Below, piece after piece: positions 26,578 through 35,025 of a stretch of DNA of 64,000 nt. Position 1 is the stretch's first letter, and each line of letters opens with the position of its first letter. The position numbers and the translations under genes are program-made. The notes under the pieces were generated by a model. It was not told the DNA's origin and searched no databases. It saw nothing but the letters and a program-made list of their open reading frames with translations. Origin of the DNA: Pleionea sediminis (GTDB lineage: Bacteria > Pseudomonadota > Gammaproteobacteria > Enterobacterales > Kangiellaceae); assembly GCF_007570825.1 (NCBI RefSeq), contig NZ_SUNB01000001.1, positions 744,001-808,000 on the forward strand. Reading direction: 5' to 3'.

Positions 26578-28125
26578 TTATTGATGATTGTACGGAGCTT
26601 CAGATACAGAGAGAGACTGACCGACTTTCTTTATTTTCTGAATCACCAGGTTAATGTCGCTCAACGTTAATTCAGGATTAAGAAATGTGAATTTAAGATA
26701 ATGCCGACCATCAAATTTGGTTGCAGCTATCATCACTTCTCCGCTTTTAGACAAAGACTTTCGGATTTCTGGATTGATTCTTTCAAGAGTTTTTTCTTCT
26801 AGAACTTTCGGCGCGTAACGAAAAACAATAGCGGTCAGCTCGGGTTGATTTAAAACTTCAAAGTCAGGTTCATCTTTCAATAAAGAAAATACATTAAGGG
26901 TTAATTCAATCAATTGATCGAAAAAAGCACCCAGTTGAGTTGCGCCCATAACCCGTAACGTCAACCAAAGTTTTAATGCATCAAATCGACGGGTCGTTTG
27001 AATACTTTTATTCACCAGATTGGGAGTTCCTTCTTTGGATTGACTTAGAGGATTTAAGTAATCGGCATGATGAGTTACTACTTTTAGGTGTTGTTTACTC
27101 TTAGCAAAGAAAGCACCACAACTGACTGGCTGAAAAAAGGATTTGTGAAAGTCAACAGTTACTGAATCAGCCTGTTCAATTCCTGTTAATCGATGTCTAT
27201 GACTATTTGATGTTAATAGTCCACAGCCGTACGCAGCATCAACATGCATCCAAATATTATTCATTTTCGCCACTTTCGCTATTTCTATGAGTGGGTCGAT
27301 GCTCCCAAAATCCGTTGTGCCCGCTGTCGCCACAATAGCGATTGGAATTAAATTATCTTCATGACATTGCTTGAGTTTGAGGATTAAATCCTCAATATCC
27401 ATTTTAAAGTCGTCATCGACTTTTACCGATACAACACTTTGATAACCCATGCCTAAAATTGCCGCTGACTTTTGCACACTGAAATGACTAACACTTGAGG
27501 TAAAAATTCGGAATCGCGAACTTGCTAGAGGTAATCCATCTTGCTTTACGCTGTGGATAAAATGTTGCTCACAATAAGAGTCACGAGCAAGTAACAGCGC
27601 CATCAAATTCGATTGCGTGCCGCCACTGGTAAAAACGCCATCCGCATCACTGCCCAATTGCAAGCGCTCGCAAGTCCAATCAATTAACATTTGCTCAATT
27701 AAAGTTCCGCCAGCACTTTGATCCCACGTATCTAAGGAAGAATTAATAGACGACAAAATTAACTCTGCGACAATAGCCGGATAAACAATCGGACAGTTTA
27801 AGTGCGCCATATATTTGGGATGATGAAAATATACTGCGTCATTTAAGTACAACTCGTTCACTTCGTTTAAAGCACGCGACATTGAATGATGTGGCTTATC
27901 TAAATCAACATCTCTGAATTTCTCAGCCAGATCTTGCGGAGATATCCCCGTAAAAGGCCTCTCTTTGTGCTCAACCGCATTAGATATCAGTGTTAGTCCA
28001 TCGACAATACTGCTTTTAAATGCCGCTAAGCTGGTCTTATTAAAAAGATATGATGTGCCAAAAAAAGACTGATAATGCTTAGCTGCTTGCTCACTTAGCT
28101 CTGCCAATAATTCTGCATTTCCCAT
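26578..28125 (-). CDS. PLP-dependent group II decarboxylase (DesA-like lysine/ornithine decarboxylase)
   Basis: A 515-residue cytoplasmic decarboxylase that should supply the diamine backbone (cadaverine or putrescine) of the siderophore. PLP landmarks: SGGTQSN at 167-173, HVDAAYG at 294-300 (Asp296) and FHKSFFQP with the Schiff-base lysine Lys328. It is the first gene of the operon, its ATG lies about 75 bases from two Fur-box-like sites, and the monooxygenase follows 19 bases later. The substrate amino acid cannot be fixed from sequence; other group II enzymes use diaminobutyrate or aromatic amino acids. Confidence 0.9.
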   Translation of the reverse strand: MGNAELLAELSEQAAKHYQSFFGTSYLFNKTSLAAFKSSIVDGLTLISNAVEHKERPFTGISPQDLAEKFRDVDLDKPHHSMSRALNEVNELYLNDAVYFHHPKYMAHLNCPIVYPAIVAELILSSINSSLDTWDQSAGGTLIEQMLIDWTCERLQLGSDADGVFTSGGTQSNLMALLLARDSYCEQHFIHSVKQDGLPLASSRFRIFTSSVSHFSVQKSAAILGMGYQSVVSVKVDDDFKMDIEDLILKLKQCHEDNLIPIAIVATAGTTDFGSIDPLIEIAKVAKMNNIWMHVDAAYGCGLLTSNSHRHRLTGIEQADSVTVDFHKSFFQPVSCGAFFAKSKQHLKVVTHHADYLNPLSQSKEGTPNLVNKSIQTTRRFDALKLWLTLRVMGATQLGAFFDQLIELTLNVFSLLKDEPDFEVLNQPELTAIVFRYAPKVLEEKTLERINPEIRKSLSKSGEVMIAATKFDGRHYLKFTFLNPELTLSDINLVIQKIKKVGQSLSVSEAPYNHQ

Positions 28126-28197
28126 ACCGCATTCCGAATTTGTAAAAGATCAAATAACAAACGAATCATGCCAACGATTCGACTGGAGACGCAATGT

Positions 28198-28218
28198 AAA
28201 TGATATTCATTCTCATTA
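28198..28218 (-). promoter_or_regulatory. Fur box 1, siderophore operon
   Basis: AATGATATTCATTCTCATT (28199-28217) reads AATGAGAATGAATATCATT on the operon strand, a good match to the Fur consensus of repeated GATAAT-like hexamers. It lies about 75 bases upstream of the decarboxylase ATG, so iron-dependent repression of the siderophore operon is expected. Confidence 0.8.
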
Positions 28219-28230
28219 CAAGATCAAATA

Positions 28231-28249
28231 CGAATAATTCTCATTTGTA
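28231..28249 (-). promoter_or_regulatory. Fur box 2, siderophore operon
   Basis: CGAATAATTCTCATTTGTA, on the operon strand TACAAATGAGAATTATTCG, carries the AATGAGAATTATT core of a Fur site, 13 bases beyond box 1. Two adjacent sites suggest extended Fur binding covering the operon promoter. Confidence 0.7.
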
Positions 28250-28360
28250 TTTTAAGGAGAGATTTCCAAATTCCGTTTGATTGGCAATAAAGCACATAAG
28301 GACAAAGTTAGCCTTAAAACACGATGAAATCAGCTAAACTCCAAGCTATATTGAAAAACG

Positions 28361-28435
28361 CAACCGCTGGTTGACAACTTAACAAGCGAGCTTGCTGGTT
28401 AGCAACCGTTCAACTTTCTATTCTAGAGACCTCTA
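28361..28435. promoter_or_regulatory. Cluster of short palindromes before the XRE regulator gene
   Basis: Four small dyads in 75 bases: CAACC-GCT-GGTTG (28361-28373), CAAGC-GA-GCTTG (28383-28394), GGTT-AGC-AACC (28397-28407) and TAGAG-AC-CTCTA (28424-28435). The first and third share the GGTT/AACC arms. This looks like an operator array, perhaps for autoregulation by the XRE protein; binding is untested. The rest of 28126-28456 holds the two Fur boxes and no gene. Confidence 0.45.
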
Positions 28436-28456
28436 AACAATGAAGGAATTAGCAAC

Positions 28457-29437
28457 ATGATTTTAGCGGAAAAGATAGTTCGACTTAGAAAACAGGTTGG
28501 GTGGTCGCAAGAAGAATTAGCGGAAAAGATGAATGTATCTCGACAATCAGTATCGAAATGGGAAAGTACAAGCAGTATACCCGACTTAAATAAAATACTA
28601 ATGCTCGCTGAAATATTTGACGTATCTACCGATTTTTTACTTAAAGATGAAACCGAAACACCAGCACCCAGAAATGATGGATTAGAGATAAAAAAGATTC
28701 AAGTTAGTCTCGAACGTGCAGTCAAATATGTAGAAGACAAAGTCGAAATGGCGCAAATAATAGCCAAGGGTGTCTTCCTTTGCATAGGCTCGACAATTCC
28801 TCTTTTCGCCCTTTTAGCTTTAGCAAAAAATGGAGTTTGGAATCTTAATTCTGACCTTGCAGCGGCTTTCGGCATTATTTGTATTTTAATCATGGCCGCA
28901 GTTGGCGTCAGTTTCTTTATCCGATCCAACCAATATGAAAATGAAATTTCTGCAATAGAGGACGAAGAGTTTGAGTTAGCTTATGGCGTACGCAGCGCAT
29001 TCAAAGAAAAACTTAATCAGTTTAGAGGAACCTACAATCTAAAACTCGCATTCGGTATTGCTATGTTCTTATTCTGTGCAGTGCCTCTTATCGTAGGGAC
29101 AGTTATTTTTAAAAGCCCGGGCCTTACACTCACTATGCTAGTTTTAACCATTATTATGATTGCAATTGGCGTCTATATTATTATTCCTGTTTCAGCAGAA
29201 TTCGATGCGTATAATCGAATCTTACTGGAGAGTGAATCAAGTAACTCGAGAACTCGCCGACTCAAACGAGCTGAAAAATTAGCTGCTTTCTATTGGCCCC
29301 TACTCATTGCAATTTATCTAGGATGGAGCTTGTGGACAATGAACTGGCACATTACTTGGATCATTTTTCCGGTAGCTGGAATTCTATTTGCTGCATTGAT
29401 AGGTTTGATGGAATTACTCGATAAAGAAGATAGGTAG
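28457..29437 (+). CDS. XRE-family regulator with C-terminal membrane domain
   Basis: A 326-residue protein. Residues 1-65 are a textbook HTH_3 domain (LRKQVGWSQEELAEKMNVSR, then QSVSKWESTSSIPDLNKILM). After a charged linker (about 70-100) come several hydrophobic stretches, near 104-124, 132-155, 198-220, 224-248, 278-296 and 300-318, so the regulator is membrane-bound. AAGGA precedes the ATG. It is divergent from the siderophore operon, with which it shares the upstream region. Such XRE-membrane proteins are often autoregulators or sense envelope state; the signal is unknown, and control of the siderophore genes is only suggested by position. Confidence 0.85.
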   Translation: MILAEKIVRLRKQVGWSQEELAEKMNVSRQSVSKWESTSSIPDLNKILMLAEIFDVSTDFLLKDETETPAPRNDGLEIKKIQVSLERAVKYVEDKVEMAQIIAKGVFLCIGSTIPLFALLALAKNGVWNLNSDLAAAFGIICILIMAAVGVSFFIRSNQYENEISAIEDEEFELAYGVRSAFKEKLNQFRGTYNLKLAFGIAMFLFCAVPLIVGTVIFKSPGLTLTMLVLTIIMIAIGVYIIIPVSAEFDAYNRILLESESSNSRTRRLKRAEKLAAFYWPLLIAIYLGWSLWTMNWHITWIIFPVAGILFAALIGLMELLDKEDR

Positions 29438-29731
29438 AGAAGCTCTCGAACTTTAAATTTAACCCATAAAATTTCTCGTATGTCTTAATAAAAACTCAGG
29501 TTGTTTATAAGGTCAGCTATAAAATCGTAACATCTAAAGGTCTTCAAGAAATAGAGTCGAATACTGTATTGGATGCTTTTTTAACTGAGAACTAATGTGA
29601 GCAAGATACGATCTAAAAACTTAAAAAGGCCCTAAGTCTTATGACGTTGAGGCCGTTCTAATTATTATTGAATTAACAATAACCGTATCGTTTGCTTGTT
29701 GGTATCAATTCACAGGGTTACTGAAAATAAG
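29438..29731. other. Intergenic region with a short decayed-looking frame
   Basis: No complete gene. On the + strand an open stretch around 29497-29595 encodes TQVVYKVSYKIVTSKGLQEI and ends VLDAFLTEN before a stop, but has no start codon or ribosome binding site. It may be a remnant of a lost gene. Nothing else recognisable. Confidence 0.4.
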
Positions 29732-30781
29732 TTATGGCCATGTCCAGCCACGATTGATTTTCTCGAAGTACCAATATGGATGAGCCGAGCCATCAGTGTC
29801 TTCCACTTGAGCGATCGTGGTTTTATTAACCACTATAATTGATCCATGATTATTACGAGGATGCGATGACGATACATATCTTGGAGTACTTGAGTTTTTT
29901 AGCGAAAGACAGTATCTCTCCATTCGATCATTCATTCTCTTATCGGCTAGCCAACAAATTTCTGGACCACTAAAATCAGAATGCTCAATCAATTGTGCTG
30001 TTGACCACCCTTCATTAGATACTCCCGTACTTTCGATTGGATCAAACCCCCGTCCATTAGATTCAATAACATGCCACTTACCACCGAATGCAGTAACAAT
30101 ATCGTCTTTACGATCACCGTTCACATCGGTAGAGAAAGTTTTATAGTTCCACCCGTGATTAGCAACTCCCGTATTAACAGGCTCTTCGAAGCCACGACCT
30201 GTACTGAACAAAATATTCCAAGTACGACCATAGGCAAGTACGACATCGCTTCTACCATCGCCGTTAACATCCATAATTAAAGGGTTGTAATTCCATCCCA
30301 CATTCGATAAATCCGTTTTAACAACATCAAATCCGTTGCCTTTAGAAATCATGATCTGCCACTTTCGATTGGTTGCAACTAATAGATCATCTTTACCATC
30401 ACCGTTTATATCTAGAACCAATGGTGAGTTTTCCCATCCACCGTTGTAAATTCCGGTTGATACAGGAGACGCAAATGAAGTCTCCGATGTAGCGAGCATC
30501 ATATGCCACTTATGTCCATAAGCGAGCAAAACATCACTTAAGCCATCGCCATTAATATCCATTATCTGCGGTTTATAATTCCATCCCGTATTAGGTATAC
30601 CCGTATCAATATGTTCATTACGAGTAATAATTCGCCAGTTTTTTGAAACGGGAATAAGAATGTTTCCACTTTTAAGAGGATAGGCACCGTTTTTCCAACC
30701 TGCTGCACTAGGCCCAATAGCTGAAACACTTGATAGGGTTGATAATAAAATAAGACCTAGAGAAATTAGTGTTCTGTTCAT
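29732..30781 (-). CDS. Secreted FG-GAP/VCBS-repeat protein
   Basis: A 349-residue exported protein with signal peptide (LISLGLILLSTLSSVSA). Four consecutive repeats of about 50 residues carry calcium-binding loops DINGDGLSD, DINGDGKDD, DVNGDGRSD and DVNGDRKDD, each followed by an xWxIMxSxGxGF strand, as in FG-GAP beta-propellers. The repeats also share a GWNYxP segment. The ATG at 30781 is chosen because GGAG lies 7 bases upstream. The role is probably binding to a surface or carbohydrate; no catalytic motif is seen. It stands alone, with about 290 bases to the next gene on the same strand, in which I see no gene. Confidence 0.82.
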   Translation of the reverse strand: MNRTLISLGLILLSTLSSVSAIGPSAAGWKNGAYPLKSGNILIPVSKNWRIITRNEHIDTGIPNTGWNYKPQIMDINGDGLSDVLLAYGHKWHMMLATSETSFASPVSTGIYNGGWENSPLVLDINGDGKDDLLVATNRKWQIMISKGNGFDVVKTDLSNVGWNYNPLIMDVNGDGRSDVVLAYGRTWNILFSTGRGFEEPVNTGVANHGWNYKTFSTDVNGDRKDDIVTAFGGKWHVIESNGRGFDPIESTGVSNEGWSTAQLIEHSDFSGPEICWLADKRMNDRMERYCLSLKNSSTPRYVSSSHPRNNHGSIIVVNKTTIAQVEDTDGSAHPYWYFEKINRGWTWP

Positions 30782-31070
30782 TATATACTCCAATAAAATA
30801 ATATCCTTTATAAATTAGGTCGCGGATTCTAATTGAAGAAATAAAAAATATCAATCCGATATTTTTATTGTAATAAGCGAATTAATGAGAATCTTTTTAA
30901 AGACAGTTCAATAATAAAGAGTACTAGCCTTGTTAGCTAACAATTGTAAGACACAAGATATTAACGCTCTTGTAGTCCTTTCTAGTGGTATGTTTTTTAC
31001 ACCATCAAAATGTATATTAAAAAAACAATTGTCTATATTTTCAAAACGCAAAATAGATAATTTAACAGAA

Positions 31071-31763
31071 CTAAACTATCGCGCCATAGAAATAAGTAAC
31101 TAAGGACGCCACGATATAAATCCATCCGGTTCCCATAGGACCAGGTTCGCTTTTAAACATTGAAAAAATAATACCCAAAACAACCAAGAAAATAAATAAC
31201 GCAAAAATACTAGGTACCATTGCAAGCCCAAACCACGCGCCCAGCAAGCAAAACATTTTCAAATCCGCGTGACCAATAACTTTTTTTCCGGTTACTAACC
31301 TAATGAATTGATAAATCAAATAAGGAATTAAGTAGGCAACGACTGCACCATATACATAGTCAGACAAGCTCTGCGCTAAATACGCATGAAAGAGCAAACC
31401 GCTCCATGTCATAGGTATAACTAAAATGTCAGGAAGTACTTGATGCTTAAAATTGATACTTGCAACTATAATTAATACAGAGAAAAGTAATAAATACCCT
31501 ATAGTCTCCGTGCTAAGACCATTCATCAATAAACATGCAGCAAAAATAGAAATCGTTATGAGCGCGATAAGCACTTTATGCGTCACAGATAAAATGAAGT
31601 TTTGAGGCGCTAAACGATACTTCTGAAACTCACCTAACTGCAATTCCCACTCTGAGTACAACTTTCGAGGAATCCACTCAACTAATCTGGAAGAAACAAA
31701 AAATCCGACTATTCCAGATACAATAATCAACAAATATGCGTAAATACCTAAGTCCATAGTCAT
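31071..31763 (-). CDS. Type IV prepilin peptidase homologue with altered active site
   Basis: A 230-residue inner-membrane A24-type aspartic peptidase homologue. The second catalytic site is GHADLKMFCLLGAWFG (Asp167). The first region reads VASINFKHQVLPDILVIP: aligned with the usual xxIDxxxxxLPD pattern, the first catalytic Asp is Asn104, though Pro111-Asp112 remain. The N-terminal cytosolic loop with paired Cys found in long PilD proteins is missing. It is either inactive, uses another residue or has a changed role. AGGAG precedes the ATG. The upstream neighbour, a secreted protein of unknown function, ends 19 bases before it; no pilin genes lie in the window. Confidence 0.82.
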   Translation of the reverse strand: MTMDLGIYAYLLIIVSGIVGFFVSSRLVEWIPRKLYSEWELQLGEFQKYRLAPQNFILSVTHKVLIALITISIFAACLLMNGLSTETIGYLLLFSVLIIVASINFKHQVLPDILVIPMTWSGLLFHAYLAQSLSDYVYGAVVAYLIPYLIYQFIRLVTGKKVIGHADLKMFCLLGAWFGLAMVPSIFALFIFLVVLGIIFSMFKSEPGPMGTGWIYIVASLVTYFYGAIV

Positions 31764-31782
31764 AGTTTAACTCCTAAACGAC

Positions 31783-32418
31783 TCAATCGAACTTAATATA
31801 ATCATACGAAATATATAAAACTGACGGAGAGTTTATCTTTTTGGGGAAGCTACCAATTTCTTTTGTTTTGCTCGCTTTAAAACTTAAAGGTAAATCATCT
31901 TCAGAATCTAAAAGTTTCAACCGATATTCAGCATCGATGGTTGAACAGATGTCTGAAATTTCTACATTTAGCGGTCGTCGAAAATCAACTTTCGATGCAA
32001 GCATTTTGTTAAACCGCTTCTCCCGCTCATTGATTTCTTCACGAAACTCTTTTTCATCATAATTATCTTTAGTAAAATAAGTAACTTCACCCGATGACTT
32101 ATTCTCCCAACTCCAACTCACCATAGATTTGGAGTCATCATATTGATATCCAAACTTAGTTCCAACCCTAGCAAGACCGGTTTCAATGATATTTCCGTGC
32201 TGATCAAACTTATAAATATATTTAGGACAGGGGCCTCCCCAGTCATCTGGCTCTTCACCGAATTTATATCGTGAAACACTAATGCTTAGTTCACTGATCT
32301 TGTGTTTAATTATTTCAGCTCTGTCGAAATGTTCCAGACTTAGAGCTTGTCCTAAGCTAAAAGTGAAAGCGATTATGGCAAGCATTACATACTTTATGAA
32401 CAGAGAGTCGAGTCTCAT
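31783..32418 (-). CDS. Secreted hypothetical protein
   Basis: About 211 residues. The N-terminus, MRLDSLFIKYVMLAIIAFTF followed by SLGQALS, is a signal peptide. The mature part is polar and contains EEPDDWGGPCPKYIYKFDQH and a second Cys in EISDICSTIDAEYRL, so one disulfide is possible. I prefer the ATG at 32418 (GGAAAA upstream) over one four codons earlier at 32430. It is followed 19 bases later by the prepilin-peptidase homologue, so the two are likely co-transcribed. I do not recognise the family. Confidence 0.7.
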   Translation of the reverse strand: MRLDSLFIKYVMLAIIAFTFSLGQALSLEHFDRAEIIKHKISELSISVSRYKFGEEPDDWGGPCPKYIYKFDQHGNIIETGLARVGTKFGYQYDDSKSMVSWSWENKSSGEVTYFTKDNYDEKEFREEINEREKRFNKMLASKVDFRRPLNVEISDICSTIDAEYRLKLLDSEDDLPLSFKASKTKEIGSFPKKINSPSVLYISYDYIKFD

Positions 32419-32430
32419 ATTATTTTCCAT

Positions 32431-32726
32431 TTAATATTTAAACGATAGATATCTTATACACTAGTCGCGACTGCTAGTAGAACCATATAAAACACCTGCT
32501 CTATGACCAAATACTAAAACAACACTTCGGATGAAATCATAGAGCGAAACACAATTATTGATCTTGATACAGAGTATGTAAAGGAGTGAGAGGATTACAG
32601 AACAATAGGCCTAGATGTACGGATAGGAAAATAAGAATAGCTTTTCGTATTCACTCGAGCTAATTGTCGATTGTTTCTTTTAATTCACAACAAAGCCCAC
32701 CAAATCATTGATGGGCTTTAATGTGT
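32431..32726. other. Intergenic region, no gene seen
   Basis: AT-rich, no coding frame with start signals. It should hold the promoter of the hypothetical gene ending upstream at 31783 and, at its right end, the terminator of the metalloprotease operon. Confidence 0.5.
32692..32719 (-). terminator. Hairpin terminator of the metalloprotease operon
   Basis: AAAGCCCA (32692-32699) and TGGGCTTT (32712-32719), 12-base loop, just past the metalloprotease stop on the reverse strand. The trailing T run is short. Confidence 0.65.
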
Positions 32727-34022
32727 TTATCCGTTTGTTTGCGCTTCAAGACAATTATGTTCAACTAGCGTTTCAAAAAACTGTCCAGAAAAATATCCGC
32801 TATTGTTGCGATAATAATCTCTGACATTTACACCATCACGACCACTTTCGTAGTCATCGCCATTGCCCGTTCCATTATCAAAGCGCTTCCATCCATTCGC
32901 TATAAATGTCGTTGATGAATTCTTTTCATCGTCTCCCGAAGCCGGAGTAACACCCGCTTCATTATTAGCGTCATCTAAATCCCAAAAAGCACGAGCCACA
33001 GCGAGTTCAGTATGCGCTGTGTTAGTACAGCTGTTAGTAAATACTGGCGATGCTGTTTCAAAATTGACACCCCAACCCACAGGTGACGAAGCAGAGTTAC
33101 CAGGATTGTACCAACTTACCGCAGCAACATAATTTGCCCAACCTTCGGTCGTCGCACACGATTCCCACTCAATGGTTGTCATTCCGTGACCGCTACCATT
33201 ACGGCTACAATCATCTCTCAATTTATTTTGATTGAATAATTGCATTTGAAGTACATGCCCTAGCTCATGAGGTGCAACTTTTCCACTTGTCACGCTTGAG
33301 TCATCATCGATATCGAAAACAGTTTGACTGATCGCTCGGCTTGAGCCACATCCATTTGGATCGCAGGGATAACGCATATCGACGTTATGCTCCATAATGC
33401 TGCCATAAACCTGTAAAGCGTGCTGAACCGAGTCGAGTGCCATAATGCGTTTTGCTCGTTGAGTTGCCGCATTGGTTGTTGGCGCCATCGCTCCAGCCGG
33501 ATAGATACGACAACTTGATCCTGTTTGACAATTGGTGGCTACATATAAATTAGAGTTAGAACCGGAACCATTTCGCCAAGACGTTTTGTTGTGAGCGTTA
33601 CCGGCATGATTTTTCGCTTCGACAATTTTAGAACTTCCCGATGTCGCACGCACTTTATTGACATACTTCAAATAAACATCAGGATTAGCTTCACCTTTGC
33701 TGTAATTTGCATTTTCCCATTCGAAAGTCAAACATTGCGTACCTCCGCCAGTCAGATACCAAAGACCAATATATTCATCGTCACTACCATCACCACCATC
33801 TTTATCCCACGCTTCAATATAATGACCGACCATATCCGAATACGAGCCTGTTGTATTACATCCTCTGCGCGCACCCGCAGTTGCAGTAGACGGACAATCC
33901 GTTCGAGAGTCGGCAAATTTCAACTGAAAACAAACACGTCGAGTAGCAGCATCGGATAGACTTGAATACACAGTGAAAAACAAGACGTTTGATATCATAA
34001 TAAGTTTAAGTAATCGATTCAT
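32727..34022 (-). CDS. Secreted zinc metalloprotease (HExxH)
   Basis: A 431-residue exported protein. Signal peptide ends near SSLSDAA. The zinc motif HELGH lies at 252-256 (His252, catalytic Glu253, His256), and TTEGWANYVA places Glu293 as likely third ligand 37 residues on, a gluzincin pattern. Many cysteines and Asp/Gly-rich segments (DKDGGDGSDDEY) suggest disulfides and calcium binding. I cannot place it in a named peptidase family. It follows a secreted 205-residue protein by 13 bases, so the two are one operon. A role in extracellular protein breakdown or envelope processing is inferred. Confidence 0.8.
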   Translation of the reverse strand: MNRLLKLIMISNVLFFTVYSSLSDAATRRVCFQLKFADSRTDCPSTATAGARRGCNTTGSYSDMVGHYIEAWDKDGGDGSDDEYIGLWYLTGGGTQCLTFEWENANYSKGEANPDVYLKYVNKVRATSGSSKIVEAKNHAGNAHNKTSWRNGSGSNSNLYVATNCQTGSSCRIYPAGAMAPTTNAATQRAKRIMALDSVQHALQVYGSIMEHNVDMRYPCDPNGCGSSRAISQTVFDIDDDSSVTSGKVAPHELGHVLQMQLFNQNKLRDDCSRNGSGHGMTTIEWESCATTEGWANYVAAVSWYNPGNSASSPVGWGVNFETASPVFTNSCTNTAHTELAVARAFWDLDDANNEAGVTPASGDDEKNSSTTFIANGWKRFDNGTGNGDDYESGRDGVNVRDYYRNNSGYFSGQFFETLVEHNCLEAQTNG

Positions 34023-34035
34023 GATTGAGCTCTCC

Positions 34036-34653
34036 TTATTGCTCGTCTTGTTCAGACGTATCGAAGTATTTTTTCATTGAAGGCTTATCCACACGAATAG
34101 CCTCTCCCATTTGCTCTGGTTTCGAAAAAGAAAGACTTCGAATACCTTGTCCCTGATTGTATTCTGTTAGCTTTCCATTCTCATAAACATGAAAAGGCTT
34201 ATCAACAGCTTTTGAGTATTCACTTGAATTGATTAACTCAACGTTTCCGCGAATAACTCTATAATAATTCCAGTGCAGCTGTTCAACTGGCAGTTTACTG
34301 CCTCGCTGAGTTGCCTTTAAAAAGACTTTCTCGCTGTAATATCCATCCATCGTTAATTGTGTTTTTGCGCTTTTAGATACAAACTGTTCAACAGGAACTT
34401 TATAGTTGTAATTGGATAAATCACCTGATTGAATCAAAGCTTTGGTAGAAATTAGGTTTTTATGAATGCCATTTTGAGAGTTTTGAATTAAAATTTTCTC
34501 AATTTCAACTGACTCAATGTGCTTTTGAGCACTAATAAACTCCTTGTTTTTTTCGATGATATAATCAACTGAACTTTCTGGCTCAGTCGCAAAAGCATTA
34601 CTCAAAGATAGAATACTAGCGACCACCGCGAGATGGCGTATAGACTGTTTCAT
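34036..34653 (-). CDS. Secreted hypothetical protein, partner of the metalloprotease
   Basis: A 205-residue exported protein with a signal peptide (HLAVVASILSLSNAFA). The mature part is polar, with SSVDYIIEKNKEFISAQKHI, SGDLSNYNYKVPVEQFVSKS and EQLHWNYYRVIRGNVELINS, and has no cysteine or catalytic motif. It is first in a two-gene operon, 13 bases before the metalloprotease ATG. The position fits a separately encoded propeptide, chaperone or inhibitor, but nothing in the sequence proves this. Confidence 0.7.
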   Translation of the reverse strand: MKQSIRHLAVVASILSLSNAFATEPESSVDYIIEKNKEFISAQKHIESVEIEKILIQNSQNGIHKNLISTKALIQSGDLSNYNYKVPVEQFVSKSAKTQLTMDGYYSEKVFLKATQRGSKLPVEQLHWNYYRVIRGNVELINSSEYSKAVDKPFHVYENGKLTEYNQGQGIRSLSFSKPEQMGEAIRVDKPSMKKYFDTSEQDEQ

Positions 34654-35025
34654 TACAGAACTCCTGAATTAAGTTATATTTTTATGTAACTTATTGTCGA
34701 CAGCAGACCATTGATGATTTCGATAGTCTCGAACGCTTTCGTCCCAACTAAAAAAGAAAGACAAGATATTATTTAACAATGTTCTCAAAAGAATATATTG
34801 AATTCCGGACATTCTTTTTGACAATTATGGACAGCGAGACTTAAAAGAAATATAAAGTTTTTTTTAGAAAGAAAAGTGACTAAAAATCTAACCCACCGTT
34901 CAACATCTATCGGTTGAATTAAAAAGTTGATTAAGAACAATCATCACCTCCATAGAAGGAGGTTTGAGACTACATTGAAAAGGCCGCTAAAATACGGCCT
35001 TTTTTAGAAAGGAATAATGGGATTC
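34654..35025. other. Intergenic region with two hairpins, no gene
   Basis: Holds the metalloprotease-operon promoter region. A dyad ACCTCC (34946-34951) / GGAGGT (34958-34963) and a terminator (34978-35003) lie near its right end. No credible coding frame. Confidence 0.5.
34978..35003 (-). terminator. Rho-independent terminator after the diheme cytochrome gene
   Basis: AAAAGGCCG (34978-34986) and CGGCCTTTT (34995-35003) with an 8-base loop. On the reverse strand the hairpin ends in a run of T, 23 bases past the cytochrome stop; the flanking A/T runs make it potentially bidirectional. Confidence 0.8.
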
